In this document: positions 1 through 6,780 of the stretch, piece after piece | How the letters are laid out: every line of letters begins with the position of its first letter | How positions within the stretch are numbered: position 1 is the stretch's first letter | Origin: Microbacterium sp. p3-SID336 | Lineage (GTDB): Bacteria; Actinomycetota; Actinomycetes; Actinomycetales; Microbacteriaceae | DNA length: 24,643 bases | Direction of reading: 5' to 3' | NCBI RefSeq assembly: GCF_025143365.1 | Contig: NZ_JALXPE010000058.1 | Location: forward strand, 1-24,643 | Position numbers and translations under genes: made by a program | Notes under the pieces: generated by a model | Database searches by the model: none | Told to the model about the DNA's origin: nothing | The model's input: the letters and a program-made list of their open reading frames with translations, nothing else

Positions 1-15
1 GCCGCGCGGGGAGAC

Positions 16-327
16 TCACTCCGTGGTCTCGCCGTTCTCGCCGACCTGCGGCTGACCGATCACGCCGATGCCGACCGCCTCGTGATCGGGTTCGGGCTCG
101 GACCGCTGCGGCGCCTTCGGCTCCTCGTCGGGGCTCTTCTCGGTGCTGGGCTCCTCCAGCTCCTCGGTGCTGGGGACCTCGGCCGGATCGGCGTCCTCGG
201 GGGAGTCCGCCTCCGCGGGCGTGGTCGCCGTGCCTTCCGTGGTGTCCGACGCCGGGGTGGGAGTGGGCGTCTGGGCCTCAGGGGAGAGCTCGTCCGTCGC
301 TTCGGGTTCGGGGGTGCTGTTCGTCAT
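16..327 (-). CDS. Small acidic, proline/threonine-rich disordered protein of unknown function
   Basis: The 103-residue product is almost entirely Glu, Asp, Pro, Thr, Ser and Ala, with only two Lys, three Arg-poor stretches and no Cys. It has no hydrophobic segment or signal peptide, so it should be a soluble, intrinsically disordered, strongly acidic protein. Only the last 20 or so residues (around VGIGVIGQPQVGENGE) look less repetitive. The ATG is preceded by an AAGGGA ribosome site at good spacing. It is transcribed divergently from the serine dehydratase gene with about 145 bp between them. Short acidic proteins of this style are common in actinobacterial genomes and are usually annotated as hypothetical. 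I do not recognise a family and assign no function. Part of the apparent reading frame could reflect low-complexity GC-rich DNA, but the start, ribosome site and one-sided composition favour a real gene. Confidence 0.6.
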   Translation of the reverse strand: MTNSTPEPEATDELSPEAQTPTPTPASDTTEGTATTPAEADSPEDADPAEVPSTEELEEPSTEKSPDEEPKAPQRSEPEPDHEAVGIGVIGQPQVGENGETTE

Positions 328-460
328 GGTCGTCCCTTCCTGCGATGTCGTCCGACCACCCTGCCCTGCGGCCGTCGTCCGGCGAAGGGGCTTGACGACG
401 CAGGGAAGGCGGCTTCCGGTACCGAGTTAACCCCGGTGAACCGGAATGCCGATCTCGGCG

Positions 461-466
461 TAGCCT
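461..466 (+). promoter_or_regulatory. -10 box of a probable leaderless sdaA promoter
   Basis: TAGCCT ends 6 nt before the GTG start codon, the spacing expected if transcription begins at the start codon. The only Shine-Dalgarno-like sequence, GGAGGG at 467-472, touches the GTG directly and is too close to work as a ribosome site. No good -35 box is visible; TGAACC at 437-442 is the nearest match. Confidence 0.5.
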
Positions 467-472
467 GGAGGG

Positions 473-1969
473 GTGACTGCGTACGTCTCGGCCTTCGACC
501 TGTTCTCCATCGGAGTGGGGCCGTCGAGCTCTCATACGGTCGGGCCGATGCGGGCGGCTCTCGACTTCGCGCGCCGACTCACCGCCACCGGCGACCTCGA
601 GCGGGTCGCTCGCGTGGGCGGCACGCTCTACGGCTCGCTGGGAGCGACCGGCATCGGCCACGGGACGCCGGACGCCGTGGTGGCAGGATTGCGCGGGCTC
701 AGCCCGGAGACGTGCAACCCCGCACAGGTGCGCTCGGCCTGGACCGACCTCGGCGAGGGCGCCGTGATCCTTCTCGACGGCACCCACGCGGTCCCGTTCG
801 CAAAGGACGACATCGTGTTCGCGCCGCGCACCCGGCTGCCAGGGCACCCGAACGCGATGACTCTCACGGCGTGGGCCGCGGACGGCTCGGTGGTGGCGGA
901 GGAGACGTACTACTCCATCGGCGGCGGCTTCATCCGGCGCGACGGCGAGGAGGCGCGTCTGGCCACCGGCGCGTTCCCCTATCCGTACGCGGATGCGGCG
1001 TCGCTACTCGCCCTGTGTGACGAGGAGGGTCTGTCGATCGCCGAGGTCGCGCGGCGGAACGAGACCGCACTGCGCAGCGAGGAGGAGGTCGCGGCAGGGC
1101 TGGATGCCATCTGGGACGCCATGTCCGGGTGCGTCGACGCCGGGCTCCACGCGGACGGCGTGCTGCCGGGGATCCTCAAGGTCAAGCGACGTGCGGGCAC
1201 GATCCGCGCCCAGCTCGAAGCCGTCGAGGCCGAAGGGCACCGCGAACTGCCCGGCGAATGGCTCGGGGCTTTCGCGCTCGCAGTGAACGAGGAGAACGCG
1301 GCGGGCGGACGGGTCGTGACCGCACCGACGAACGGTGCCGCCGGGATCCTCCCCGCGGTCGCCATGTACTGGTGGCGCTTCCTGGCCGACTCCGGACTCG
1401 GCGCGGGCAACGCGGTGACGCCCTACGGCGAGCTCGTCGGCAGCGCGCTGCTCGGCTTCGACGGCACACCGCCGCAGCTTCCGGCCGGCGATGCGAGCGA
1501 AGAGGCTGCGATCGCGGACGCCAACCGCCGCCGCGGGATCCGTCGCTTCCTGCTGACGGCCACCGCGCTCGGCTCGCTGTTCAAGGCCAACGCCTCCATC
1601 TCGGGCGCCGAGGGCGGCTGCCAGGCGGAAGTCGGCTCCGCGTGCGCGATGGCGGCGGGCGGGCTCACGGCCGTGATGGGCGGCACCAACCGGCAGATCG
1701 AGAACGCCGCCGAGATCGCGATGGAACACCACCTCGGGCTCACCTGCGACCCCATCGGCGGTCTCGTGCAGATCCCGTGCATCGAACGCAACGCGATCGC
1801 CGCGTCCACCGCGGTCACCGCCGCGCGTCTCGCGCTGCGCGGCGACGGCAGCCACTACGTCTCGCTGGACGCGGTGGTCGAGACCATGCGGCAGACCGGC
1901 GCGGACATGTCGACCAAGTACAAGGAGACGAGCGAGGGCGGTCTCGCCGTCAACGTGATCGAGTGCTAG
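473..1969 (+). CDS. sdaA: L-serine ammonia-lyase (L-serine dehydratase), iron-sulfur type, single chain
   Basis: Deaminates L-serine to pyruvate and ammonia in the cytoplasm with an oxygen-sensitive [4Fe-4S] cluster. The N-terminal beta domain begins with the family motif [11 protein letters not shown] (residues 16-26), which fixes the GTG start because no other start lies upstream of it. The catalytic alpha domain carries the cluster region: [15 protein letters not shown] (Cys383, Cys391) and [13 protein letters not shown] (Cys425, Cys436), all conserved in the family. The protein ends in Cys498, matching the C-terminal cysteine that in the Legionella enzyme enters the active site as a temporary cluster ligand. 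At 498 residues it is about 40 longer than E. coli SdaA; much of the excess is an Ala/Pro-rich insertion near residues 330-355, a form I expect in actinobacteria. It is a monocistronic gene facing a convergent DUF2283 gene. Confidence 0.96.
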   Translation: MTAYVSAFDLFSIGVGPSSSHTVGPMRAALDFARRLTATGDLERVARVGGTLYGSLGATGIGHGTPDAVVAGLRGLSPETCNPAQVRSAWTDLGEGAVILLDGTHAVPFAKDDIVFAPRTRLPGHPNAMTLTAWAADGSVVAEETYYSIGGGFIRRDGEEARLATGAFPYPYADAASLLALCDEEGLSIAEVARRNETALRSEEEVAAGLDAIWDAMSGCVDAGLHADGVLPGILKVKRRAGTIRAQLEAVEAEGHRELPGEWLGAFALAVNEENAAGGRVVTAPTNGAAGILPAVAMYWWRFLADSGLGAGNAVTPYGELVGSALLGFDGTPPQLPAGDASEEAAIADANRRRGIRRFLLTATALGSLFKANASISGAEGGCQAEVGSACAMAAGGLTAVMGGTNRQIENAAEIAMEHHLGLTCDPIGGLVQIPCIERNAIAASTAVTAARLALRGDGSHYVSLDAVVETMRQTGADMSTKYKETSEGGLAVNVIEC

Positions 1970-1974
1970 TCGTG

Positions 1975-2024
1975 TCTGACATTGAGTGAGCCATAGAACC
2001 CCACCTCGCAGGAACTTTGTCAGA
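1975..2024. repeat. Spaced inverted repeat between convergent sdaA and DUF2283 genes
   Basis: TCTGACA (1975-1981) is matched by TGTCAGA (2018-2024), 36 nt apart. The right arm overlaps the stop codon of the DUF2283 gene. It may be a weak bidirectional terminator or a scar of the insertion that brought in the DUF2283 gene; arm length is too short to decide. Confidence 0.3.
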
Positions 2025-2259
2025 GGGATTCGTCGGAAATACGTTGGGCCCGATCAAGGTCGTCCGACCGAAGGAGCTTCGATGCCTGAAGCACCTCGAC
2101 ACCGACAAGATGCCCGTCTGCATCGAAATCGAGGATGATCTCTCCTACCCCATGCGGGTTGCGGATCTCGGATACTTGCGCGACGGCTTCTCCCGCTTGT
2201 ACTTCGCGGCCGACCGTGAGGTAGGCGGCATCTACTTCGGGGTCATACCTTACGTGCAT
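2020..2259 (-). CDS. DUF2283 family small protein
   Basis: A 79-residue protein opening MHVRYDPEVDAAYLTV and containing VGEIILDFDADGHLVGVEVLQASKLL, the characteristic two halves of the DUF2283 fold (a compact all-beta domain of unknown biochemical role). I place the start at the ATG preceded by GGAGG with 6-nt spacing; a TTG one codon earlier is less likely. DUF2283 genes very often follow a DUF4258 gene, an arrangement suspected to be toxin-antitoxin-like but unproven. Here the start codon overlaps the stop of just such an upstream frame (TGATG), but that partner is truncated. The gene and its flank are clearly less GC-rich than their neighbours (near 55-58% by eye), which suggests horizontal origin. 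Confidence 0.85.
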   Translation of the reverse strand: MHVRYDPEVDAAYLTVGREVQAGEAVAQVSEIRNPHGVGEIILDFDADGHLVGVEVLQASKLLRSDDLDRAQRISDESL

Positions 2260-2384
2260 CAACGACCTCCGCTCGTTCCCCCGCCACCAGCCCGGATGAC
2301 GGTGATGATGTTCCCCGTCTTATCATTGACGACCACGCGGATGCGATTGGCCTCGAATACGGACGAGGGCTCGTCCGCCGGGTC
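2259..2384 (-). pseudogene. C-terminal remnant of a DUF4258-like gene
   Basis: Between the argS stop and the DUF2283 start one frame encodes about 40 residues, including EANRIRVVVNDKTGNIITVI followed by a Gly/Arg tail, and ends with a TGA that overlaps the DUF2283 ATG as TGATG. The core resembles the last beta strands of DUF4258 (and similar RelE/BrnT-like small toxins), where a motif of the type RVVVDxxxGxIxTVI closes the domain. There is no plausible start codon or upstream half: the frame runs back into the end of argS. I infer that the 5' part was deleted when argS and this island were joined. The family assignment rests on this one motif and on the DUF2283 neighbour, so it is tentative. 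Confidence 0.5.
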
Positions 2385-4113
2385 ACATGGTGTCGGGCGA
2401 GGCGATGCCGAGCAGGTCGAGTCCGGTGACCAGCACCCGCAGGGTCAGGGCGCACAGCGCGAGCCGTGATGCCCGCACCTCCGGTTCCGCGGTGAGCACG
2501 GCGCACTGCTCGTAGAACACCGAGAACGTCTGCGCGAGCTCGAAGAGGTACGTGCACAGCCGATGCGGCTCGAGGTCGCGCCCCACCGCGGATACGACCT
2601 CGCCGAAGTCGAGCAGCAGGAGCGCGAGCGCCCTCTCGGCCGGTTCGCCGACCGTGATCGCGGAGCCGACCGCCTCCGGCTCGACTCCGGCCTTGCGCAG
2701 GAGCGACCGCAGCCGTGCCGCGGCGTACTGCAGGTAGCGGCTGGTGTTGCCGTTGAGCGCGACCATCCGCTCGAGGTCGAAGACGTACTCGGTGTCGTGC
2801 CCCACGGAGAGGTCCGCGTACTTCACGGCTCCGATCCCGACCAGCGGGGCGAGCGCGCTCCTGGTCGGCTCGTCGAGCTCCGGGCGGTCCTCGTCGATCG
2901 CCGCCCGTGCGGTGGCCACCGCTTCATCGAGCAGCGCAGCGAGCCGGAGGGGCGCGCCGGAGCGGGTCTTGAGGATCTTGCGGTCGGGGCCGAGCACGTT
3001 CCCGATCTGCACGTGGACGGGCGTGATCTCCGGGGGGAGCCACCCCGCCTCGCGGGCCGTCTCCCACACCATGCTCAGGTGGAGCGCCTGCGGGGCCCCG
3101 ATGACATAGATCAGTCGATCGGCATGGAGAGTGCCGATCCGGTGTCTGACCGCGGCGAGGTCCGTGGTCCCGTACCCGTAGCCGCCGTCCGACTTGCGGA
3201 CGATGAGCGGAACCGGCTCGCTCTCCCTCCCGGTGTACCCCGGGAGGAAGACGCAGAGCGCTCCCTGGCTCACCGTCGCGATCCCCTGTGCCTCCAGCTC
3301 CTCGCAGATGCGGGGCAGGTCGTCGTTGTAGGTGGACTCGCCGGCGAGGTCCGCGTCGGTGAGGCTGACGCCGAGTCGCGAGTAGATCGCTGCGAAGTAC
3401 TGCCGTGATAGTTCCACCAGTTCCGCCCAGAGACGCAGGGTCTCCTCATCGCCGGCTTGGAGAGCGACCACCCGTGCCCTGGCGCGCGTCGCGAACGCAG
3501 GGTCCGTGTCGAACGCGGCGCGGGCCGACTGGTAGAAGGCGTTCGGGTCGGTCGCAAGCCGACGTGCCTCCGCGGAGTCCTCGCCGACGTCGAGGAGGTG
3601 CTCGATGAGCATCCCGAACGGCGTCCCCCAGTCGCCGATGTGGTTCTGCCGGATGACCGTGTGGCCGAGATGCTCCAGCACCCGGGCGAGTGCATCGCCC
3701 ACCACCGTCGTCCGGAGGTGGCCGACATGCATCTCCTTCGCGACGTTGGGCGCCGAGTAGTCGATGACGACGCGCTGCGGCGTCTCCCGGGGAACCCCGA
3801 GGCGACCGTCGCCCGCGACCGCGCTCACCTGGCGAGCGATCCACCGGTCGCTCAGAGTGAGGTTGATGTACCCGGGTCCGCTGAGCTCGGCCTTCGCGCA
3901 GATCTCCTCGACGCGCAGGTGATCGATGAGGCGCTGCGCTGCATCCCGAGGCGCCAGCCCGACGCGGCGTGCCAGGGAGAGCGCCGCATTGCTCTGCAGG
4001 TCGGCGAACTGGCTCGGACGCAGTGCCGGATCGGCTCCCCGCGCATCGTCGCCGAACGCGTCGATGATGGCGTCGGTGACCTTCGAGGCGAGGACGGTGG
4101 AGGGGGACGGCAT
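2383..4113 (-). CDS. argS: Arginine--tRNA ligase
   Basis: Class I synthetase that charges tRNA-Arg with arginine in the cytoplasm. The 576-residue protein has the N-terminal Add1 domain (residues 1-85, ending SGPGYINLTLSD), the HIGH-type signature HVGH at 129-132 within SAPNVAKEMHVGHLRTT, HIGDWGTPFGML at 158-169, the degenerate KMSKS region KTRSG at 382-386, and the anticodon-binding helical bundle ending LLGIASPDTM. It resembles the E. coli/Streptomyces-type ArgRS. It is not next to lysA, hom and thr genes, where many Actinobacteria keep their housekeeping argS, so it may be a second copy; this cannot be settled from the window. It lies 41 nt downstream of the HxlR gene but has its own -10 box directly before the ATG and no ribosome site, suggesting a separate leaderless transcript. 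Confidence 0.95.
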   Translation of the reverse strand: MPSPSTVLASKVTDAIIDAFGDDARGADPALRPSQFADLQSNAALSLARRVGLAPRDAAQRLIDHLRVEEICAKAELSGPGYINLTLSDRWIARQVSAVAGDGRLGVPRETPQRVVIDYSAPNVAKEMHVGHLRTTVVGDALARVLEHLGHTVIRQNHIGDWGTPFGMLIEHLLDVGEDSAEARRLATDPNAFYQSARAAFDTDPAFATRARARVVALQAGDEETLRLWAELVELSRQYFAAIYSRLGVSLTDADLAGESTYNDDLPRICEELEAQGIATVSQGALCVFLPGYTGRESEPVPLIVRKSDGGYGYGTTDLAAVRHRIGTLHADRLIYVIGAPQALHLSMVWETAREAGWLPPEITPVHVQIGNVLGPDRKILKTRSGAPLRLAALLDEAVATARAAIDEDRPELDEPTRSALAPLVGIGAVKYADLSVGHDTEYVFDLERMVALNGNTSRYLQYAAARLRSLLRKAGVEPEAVGSAITVGEPAERALALLLLDFGEVVSAVGRDLEPHRLCTYLFELAQTFSVFYEQCAVLTAEPEVRASRLALCALTLRVLVTGLDLLGIASPDTM

Positions 4114-4119
4114 GAACGA

Positions 4120-4125
4120 AGCCTA
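4120..4125 (-). promoter_or_regulatory. -10 box of a probable leaderless argS promoter
   Basis: On the minus strand TAGGCT is followed by exactly 6 nt and then the argS ATG. There is no Shine-Dalgarno sequence between them. The -35 region would lie across the end of the HxlR gene and has no obvious consensus. Confidence 0.45.
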
Positions 4126-4154
4126 GAGGTCGCGGGCAGCGGGAGCGCGGTCGC

Positions 4155-4598
4155 TCAGGTGCCGACCGCTGCCTCGGGACGGTGCTGCGTGCGGAGGGCG
4201 TCCATGACGTGCGTCCACGACGCGGGCCGGTCGTAGGCGAGGGCGGCCACCACATCCGTCTTCTCCGGGTCGGCGGGGCAGTGGTTCGCGCCCCACTGGG
4301 CCACGGTCGCGATGACGGGCACGAGATCGATGCCCTTGTCCGTCAGCGTGTACCGCGCCTTCTGCCGGTGGGTCGGATCGTCTTCCCGCGTCAGGATGCC
4401 CGCCGTCGTGAGACGGTCGAGACGGTCGGCGAGGATGCTGCTGGTGATGCGCTCCTCCGAGCCGCGGAGCAGCTCCCGGAAATGCCGGCGGTCGGCGAAG
4501 ATCAGGTCGCGCAGGATCAACAGCGTCCAGCGGTCGCCGAGCACCTCGACGGCGAGGTTGATCGGGCACAGGGAGCGGTCCGTCGTGGCCATGGTCAT
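4155..4598 (-). CDS. HxlR-type winged-helix transcriptional regulator
   Basis: A 147-residue protein with the HxlR signature: an early Cys in RSLCPINLAVEVLGDRWTLLILRDL (Cys11), then RHFRELLRGSEERITSSILADRLDRLTTAGIL, the recognition-helix region, and a beta-wing ending RQKARYTLTDKGIDLVPVI. The family binds DNA as dimers and often responds to aldehydes, quinones or other electrophiles through the N-terminal cysteine. The ATG overlaps the stop of the upstream hydrolase gene (ATGA), so the two are translationally coupled; a second ATG two codons later is possible. The paired motifs in the promoter upstream of the hydrolase are good candidates for its own operators, so the likely job is autoregulated control of the hydrolase. 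Confidence 0.92.
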   Translation of the reverse strand: MTMATTDRSLCPINLAVEVLGDRWTLLILRDLIFADRRHFRELLRGSEERITSSILADRLDRLTTAGILTREDDPTHRQKARYTLTDKGIDLVPVIATVAQWGANHCPADPEKTDVVAALAYDRPASWTHVMDALRTQHRPEAAVGT

Positions 4599-5332
4599 GC
4601 CTGCCCTTCGCCGTAGTGCGCGACCTCGCGGGCGATCAGCTCCACGACGTCGTCCGGCCGGGACAGCATGGGCCAGTGGCCGCTCACCAGGTGCTCGACC
4701 CGCCAGCCGCTCGGCATCTCCGGCGCCGCCTCGTGCGAGATGTCCTCAGCGGAGAGGGTGACGAAGGTCGTCGGCTGCTCGGCCGTGCCCACGCTCAGCC
4801 GCGCCGGGTCGGTGACGGTGCGACCCGGGTGCGGCGTGAAGCTCTCGGCCAGAGAGCTCCGGTCCTCGTCGGTGAGGTCCCACTCGTGTGCGAGCGCGGG
4901 AAGCCCGGGCGGCAGCCAGAGATACCCCGCGTCGACGATGTCCTGCCGCTCCTGCTCACGCGCCGAGGGCGAGTCGCCCCACCCGTCGAGCAGCGACTGT
5001 CCGTCCGTGGGCAGGAAGCCCCCGAAGTGGATGAGTCCGACCACCTGGCTCCCCACGCGGTCGGCGACCTGGGCGGTGACCATCGACGAGTAGGAGTGTC
5101 CGACGAGCACGACGGGCTCAGGGCGGCTTGTGACGAGGGCGGCGACCTGGTCGACGTGATCGTCGAGGCGGACGGCGGCGATGGCGGATCGCGGCTGGCC
5201 GGGTTCGAGGCCGCGGAGGGTGACGGCCTCCGCCCTCAGTCCGCGGCGCCGCAGTTCGGTCGCGGTCGGCTCCCACACCGAGGCTGCGCTCCAGGCGCCC
5301 GGGACGAGGATCACGGTGGGCTGCTCGTTCAT
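4595..5332 (-). CDS. Alpha/beta-fold hydrolase (esterase-like)
   Basis: A 245-residue cytoplasmic serine hydrolase. The oxyanion-hole motif is LVPGAWSAASVW (residues 9-20), the nucleophile elbow is VVLVGHSYSS with Ser80, and the catalytic His is His219 in SGHWPMLSRPDDV. This arrangement matches the family of small plant/bacterial esterases and hydroxynitrile-lyase relatives whose N-terminus reads VLVHGAWHGAWCW; the natural substrate is unknown. I chose the second of two neighbouring ATGs, which has AAGGTG at about 6-8 nt; the first, two codons upstream, is too close to it. The gene is co-transcribed with the HxlR regulator through a 4-nt overlap. A regulator-hydrolase pair of this kind suggests inducible breakdown of an ester or other xenobiotic. 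Confidence 0.9.
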   Translation of the reverse strand: MNEQPTVILVPGAWSAASVWEPTATELRRRGLRAEAVTLRGLEPGQPRSAIAAVRLDDHVDQVAALVTSRPEPVVLVGHSYSSMVTAQVADRVGSQVVGLIHFGGFLPTDGQSLLDGWGDSPSAREQERQDIVDAGYLWLPPGLPALAHEWDLTDEDRSSLAESFTPHPGRTVTDPARLSVGTAEQPTTFVTLSAEDISHEAAPEMPSGWRVEHLVSGHWPMLSRPDDVVELIAREVAHYGEGQA

Positions 5333-5352
5333 GGACATCACCTTTCTCGAAG

Positions 5353-5412
5353 ACTGATCGCTTTTTGCGATCGGTCTCACCGTAAGCGGTCTGCTCGCGA
5401 AACGCAATCAGT
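5353..5412 (-). promoter_or_regulatory. Hydrolase-HxlR promoter with a facing pair of 18-nt operator motifs
   Basis: On the minus strand a good sigma-70 promoter is present: TTGCGT (5407-5402), 17-nt spacer, TACGGT (5384-5379), predicting a start near 5372. Two copies of one 18-nt motif flank the -10 in opposite orientation: ACTGATCGCTTTTTGCGA on the plus strand at 5353-5370 and ACTGATTGCGTTTCGCGA on the minus strand at 5412-5395 (15 of 18 identical). The first also forms a 9-bp arm, 5-nt loop inverted repeat at 5353-5375 just downstream of the start. One copy covers the -35 and the other the start site, a classical repression layout. HxlR is the obvious candidate ligand. Confidence 0.65.
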
Positions 5413-5432
5413 TTCTCGCATACCGTCGCCGC

Positions 5433-5446
5433 CGGTCGCGCGACCG
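5433..5446. repeat. Perfect 14-bp palindrome downstream of the membrane-protein gene
   Basis: CGGTCGCGCGACCG lies about 28 bp after the stop of the minus-strand membrane protein and upstream of the hydrolase promoter. It could be part of a terminator or a regulator site; no T-run follows it. Confidence 0.3.
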
Positions 5447-5473
5447 CGATCATGCGCGCCGGACGGAGTGCGG

Positions 5474-6076
5474 TCAGAACGACCCGACCCAGGCGGCCAC
5501 CAGCAGTGCGACGCCGAGCCCGAGATCGAGCACGAAGCACGCCTCCGCGAGCGAGCGAGGGACGACCCTGTTCCGGACGAAGAAGACCACGTCCCAGGCG
5601 GCGTGGCCGATCGCGGCGAGCGCGGCCAGGTACACCGCGACGAGGGGAGCCACCATCATGGCGGTGACCGCGAGCGCGCTGAAACCCAGGAACGCCAGGA
5701 CCTGCGCGGCGAACTCACGACGGTCGATGTCGCGTCCGCGGAGGAACCCGAAGACCGCGAAACCCGCGCCGGCGACCAGCAGGGTGACCGTGGGATCGAG
5801 GCCGGTGAGGCGTGCGAGGACGACGGCGAGACCCGCGACGCCGACCATGATCCATCCGCTGGAACGGCGGCCGATGGCGCTCGCCGCGAGGTAGCACAGC
5901 GAGGCGATGATGATGATCATCGCGGTCACGTGAGGGTCCGCTCCGTTGGCGAGGTTGAGGAGGAGGGCGAGCAGGCCGACCACCGACGGCCAGCGGCCCA
6001 GCAGGTGGTGCAGGACCCCCCGATTCCGGTCCGCGTCGTGGTGGCTGTGCTCCTGGAGATGTGCTCGTGTGTTCAT
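5474..6076 (-). CDS. Multi-spanning membrane protein of unknown function, linked to a two-component system
   Basis: A 200-residue protein with a short His-rich cytoplasmic N-terminus (six His within residues 6-24) followed by about six hydrophobic segments, roughly at 32-45, 51-67, 74-90, 95-112, 123-163 (probably two) and 178-197. A charged loop GFLRGRDIDRREF sits at 110-122. I do not recognise a family. The ATG at 6076 is chosen because the hydrophilic extension upstream is Arg-rich and looks non-coding; the ribosome site is weak and a GAGACT box 7 nt before the ATG could mean a leaderless start. It follows the response regulator gene by about 90 nt in the same direction, so it may be a target or partner of that system. 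The His cluster might bind a metal, which is speculation. Confidence 0.75.
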   Translation of the reverse strand: MNTRAHLQEHSHHDADRNRGVLHHLLGRWPSVVGLLALLLNLANGADPHVTAMIIIIASLCYLAASAIGRRSSGWIMVGVAGLAVVLARLTGLDPTVTLLVAGAGFAVFGFLRGRDIDRREFAAQVLAFLGFSALAVTAMMVAPLVAVYLAALAAIGHAAWDVVFFVRNRVVPRSLAEACFVLDLGLGVALLVAAWVGSF

Positions 6077-6165
6077 GGTCGCCAGTCTCGGCCGGGGGCG
6101 TGCCCGTCCACCCCGTGAATCCGTCACGAGGCTGCCGTGCTCGCGGGAGCGGCCCGAGCTGCGCC

Positions 6166-6780
6166 TCAGACCCAGCCGTTCTCGCGGGCATGGCGGTACG
6201 CGCTGGACCGGCTCTCCGCGTCGAGCTTCCGATTGATCGTCGCGAGGTAGTTGCGCACCGTGCGGGTCGAGAGGAAGAGCTCTCGGGCGACGTCGGCGAG
6301 AGGCCGGCTCTCCTGCGCCGCGGCGAGGACCTCGGTCTCGCGGGCTGTGAGCGGCGACGGCCGCGTGGTCAGGGCATCCGCGGCCAGGATCGGATCGACG
6401 TAGCGCTGTCCCTCGTGGACCCGCCGGATGACGTCGGCGAGAGCCGTGCCAGGGGCGCCCTTCGCGAGGAACCCGCGGGCGCCCGAAGCGAGGGCGGTGC
6501 GCAGGGCCTGCGGGTGACCGTGGCCGGTGAGGATCACCCCGGCGCAGCGCGGCAGGACGCGCTGGAGCTCCGCGATGACGCCGAGCCCGTCGAGCCGGGG
6601 CATCTGCAGATCCACGACCGCCACATCGGGGAGGTGGAGTGCGGCCCGCTCGACCGCTTCTCGCCCGTCGCGCGCGGTGGCGACGACGCGCAGGTCGGTC
6701 TCCCGTTCCAGGAGGCTCGCCAGCGCGTCACGGATCAGCTCGTCGTCCTCGGCGAGCAGCACGCGGATGGGTTCGCTCAT
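6166..6780 (-). CDS. NarL/FixJ-family response regulator (DesR-like)
   Basis: A 204-residue two-domain regulator. The receiver domain (residues 4-120) has the acidic pair Glu11-Asp12, phospho-acceptor Asp57 in VAVVDLQMPRLDG, Thr85 and Lys107. The LuxR-type helix-turn-helix follows at 143-200, with SPLTARETEVLAAA and LFLSTRTVRNYLATINRKL. It ends in ENGWV, as many actinobacterial DesR-like regulators end in ENGWL. Its ATG overlaps the stop of the sensor kinase gene by 4 nt (ATGA), with GGAGGA 8 nt upstream inside the kinase gene, so the pair is translationally coupled. Phosphorylation by the kinase should control DNA binding; the target is unknown, with the downstream membrane-protein gene a natural first guess. 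Confidence 0.95.
   Translation of the reverse strand: MSEPIRVLLAEDDELIRDALASLLERETDLRVVATARDGREAVERAALHLPDVAVVDLQMPRLDGLGVIAELQRVLPRCAGVILTGHGHPQALRTALASGARGFLAKGAPGTALADVIRRVHEGQRYVDPILAADALTTRPSPLTARETEVLAAAQESRPLADVARELFLSTRTVRNYLATINRKLDAESRSSAYRHARENGWV

Noticed and set aside
4616..6118. A 500-codon plus-strand open frame opposite the hydrolase and membrane-protein genes
   Set aside because: Covers two minus-strand genes and their promoter region; Arg/Glu/Asp-rich shadow with no domain.
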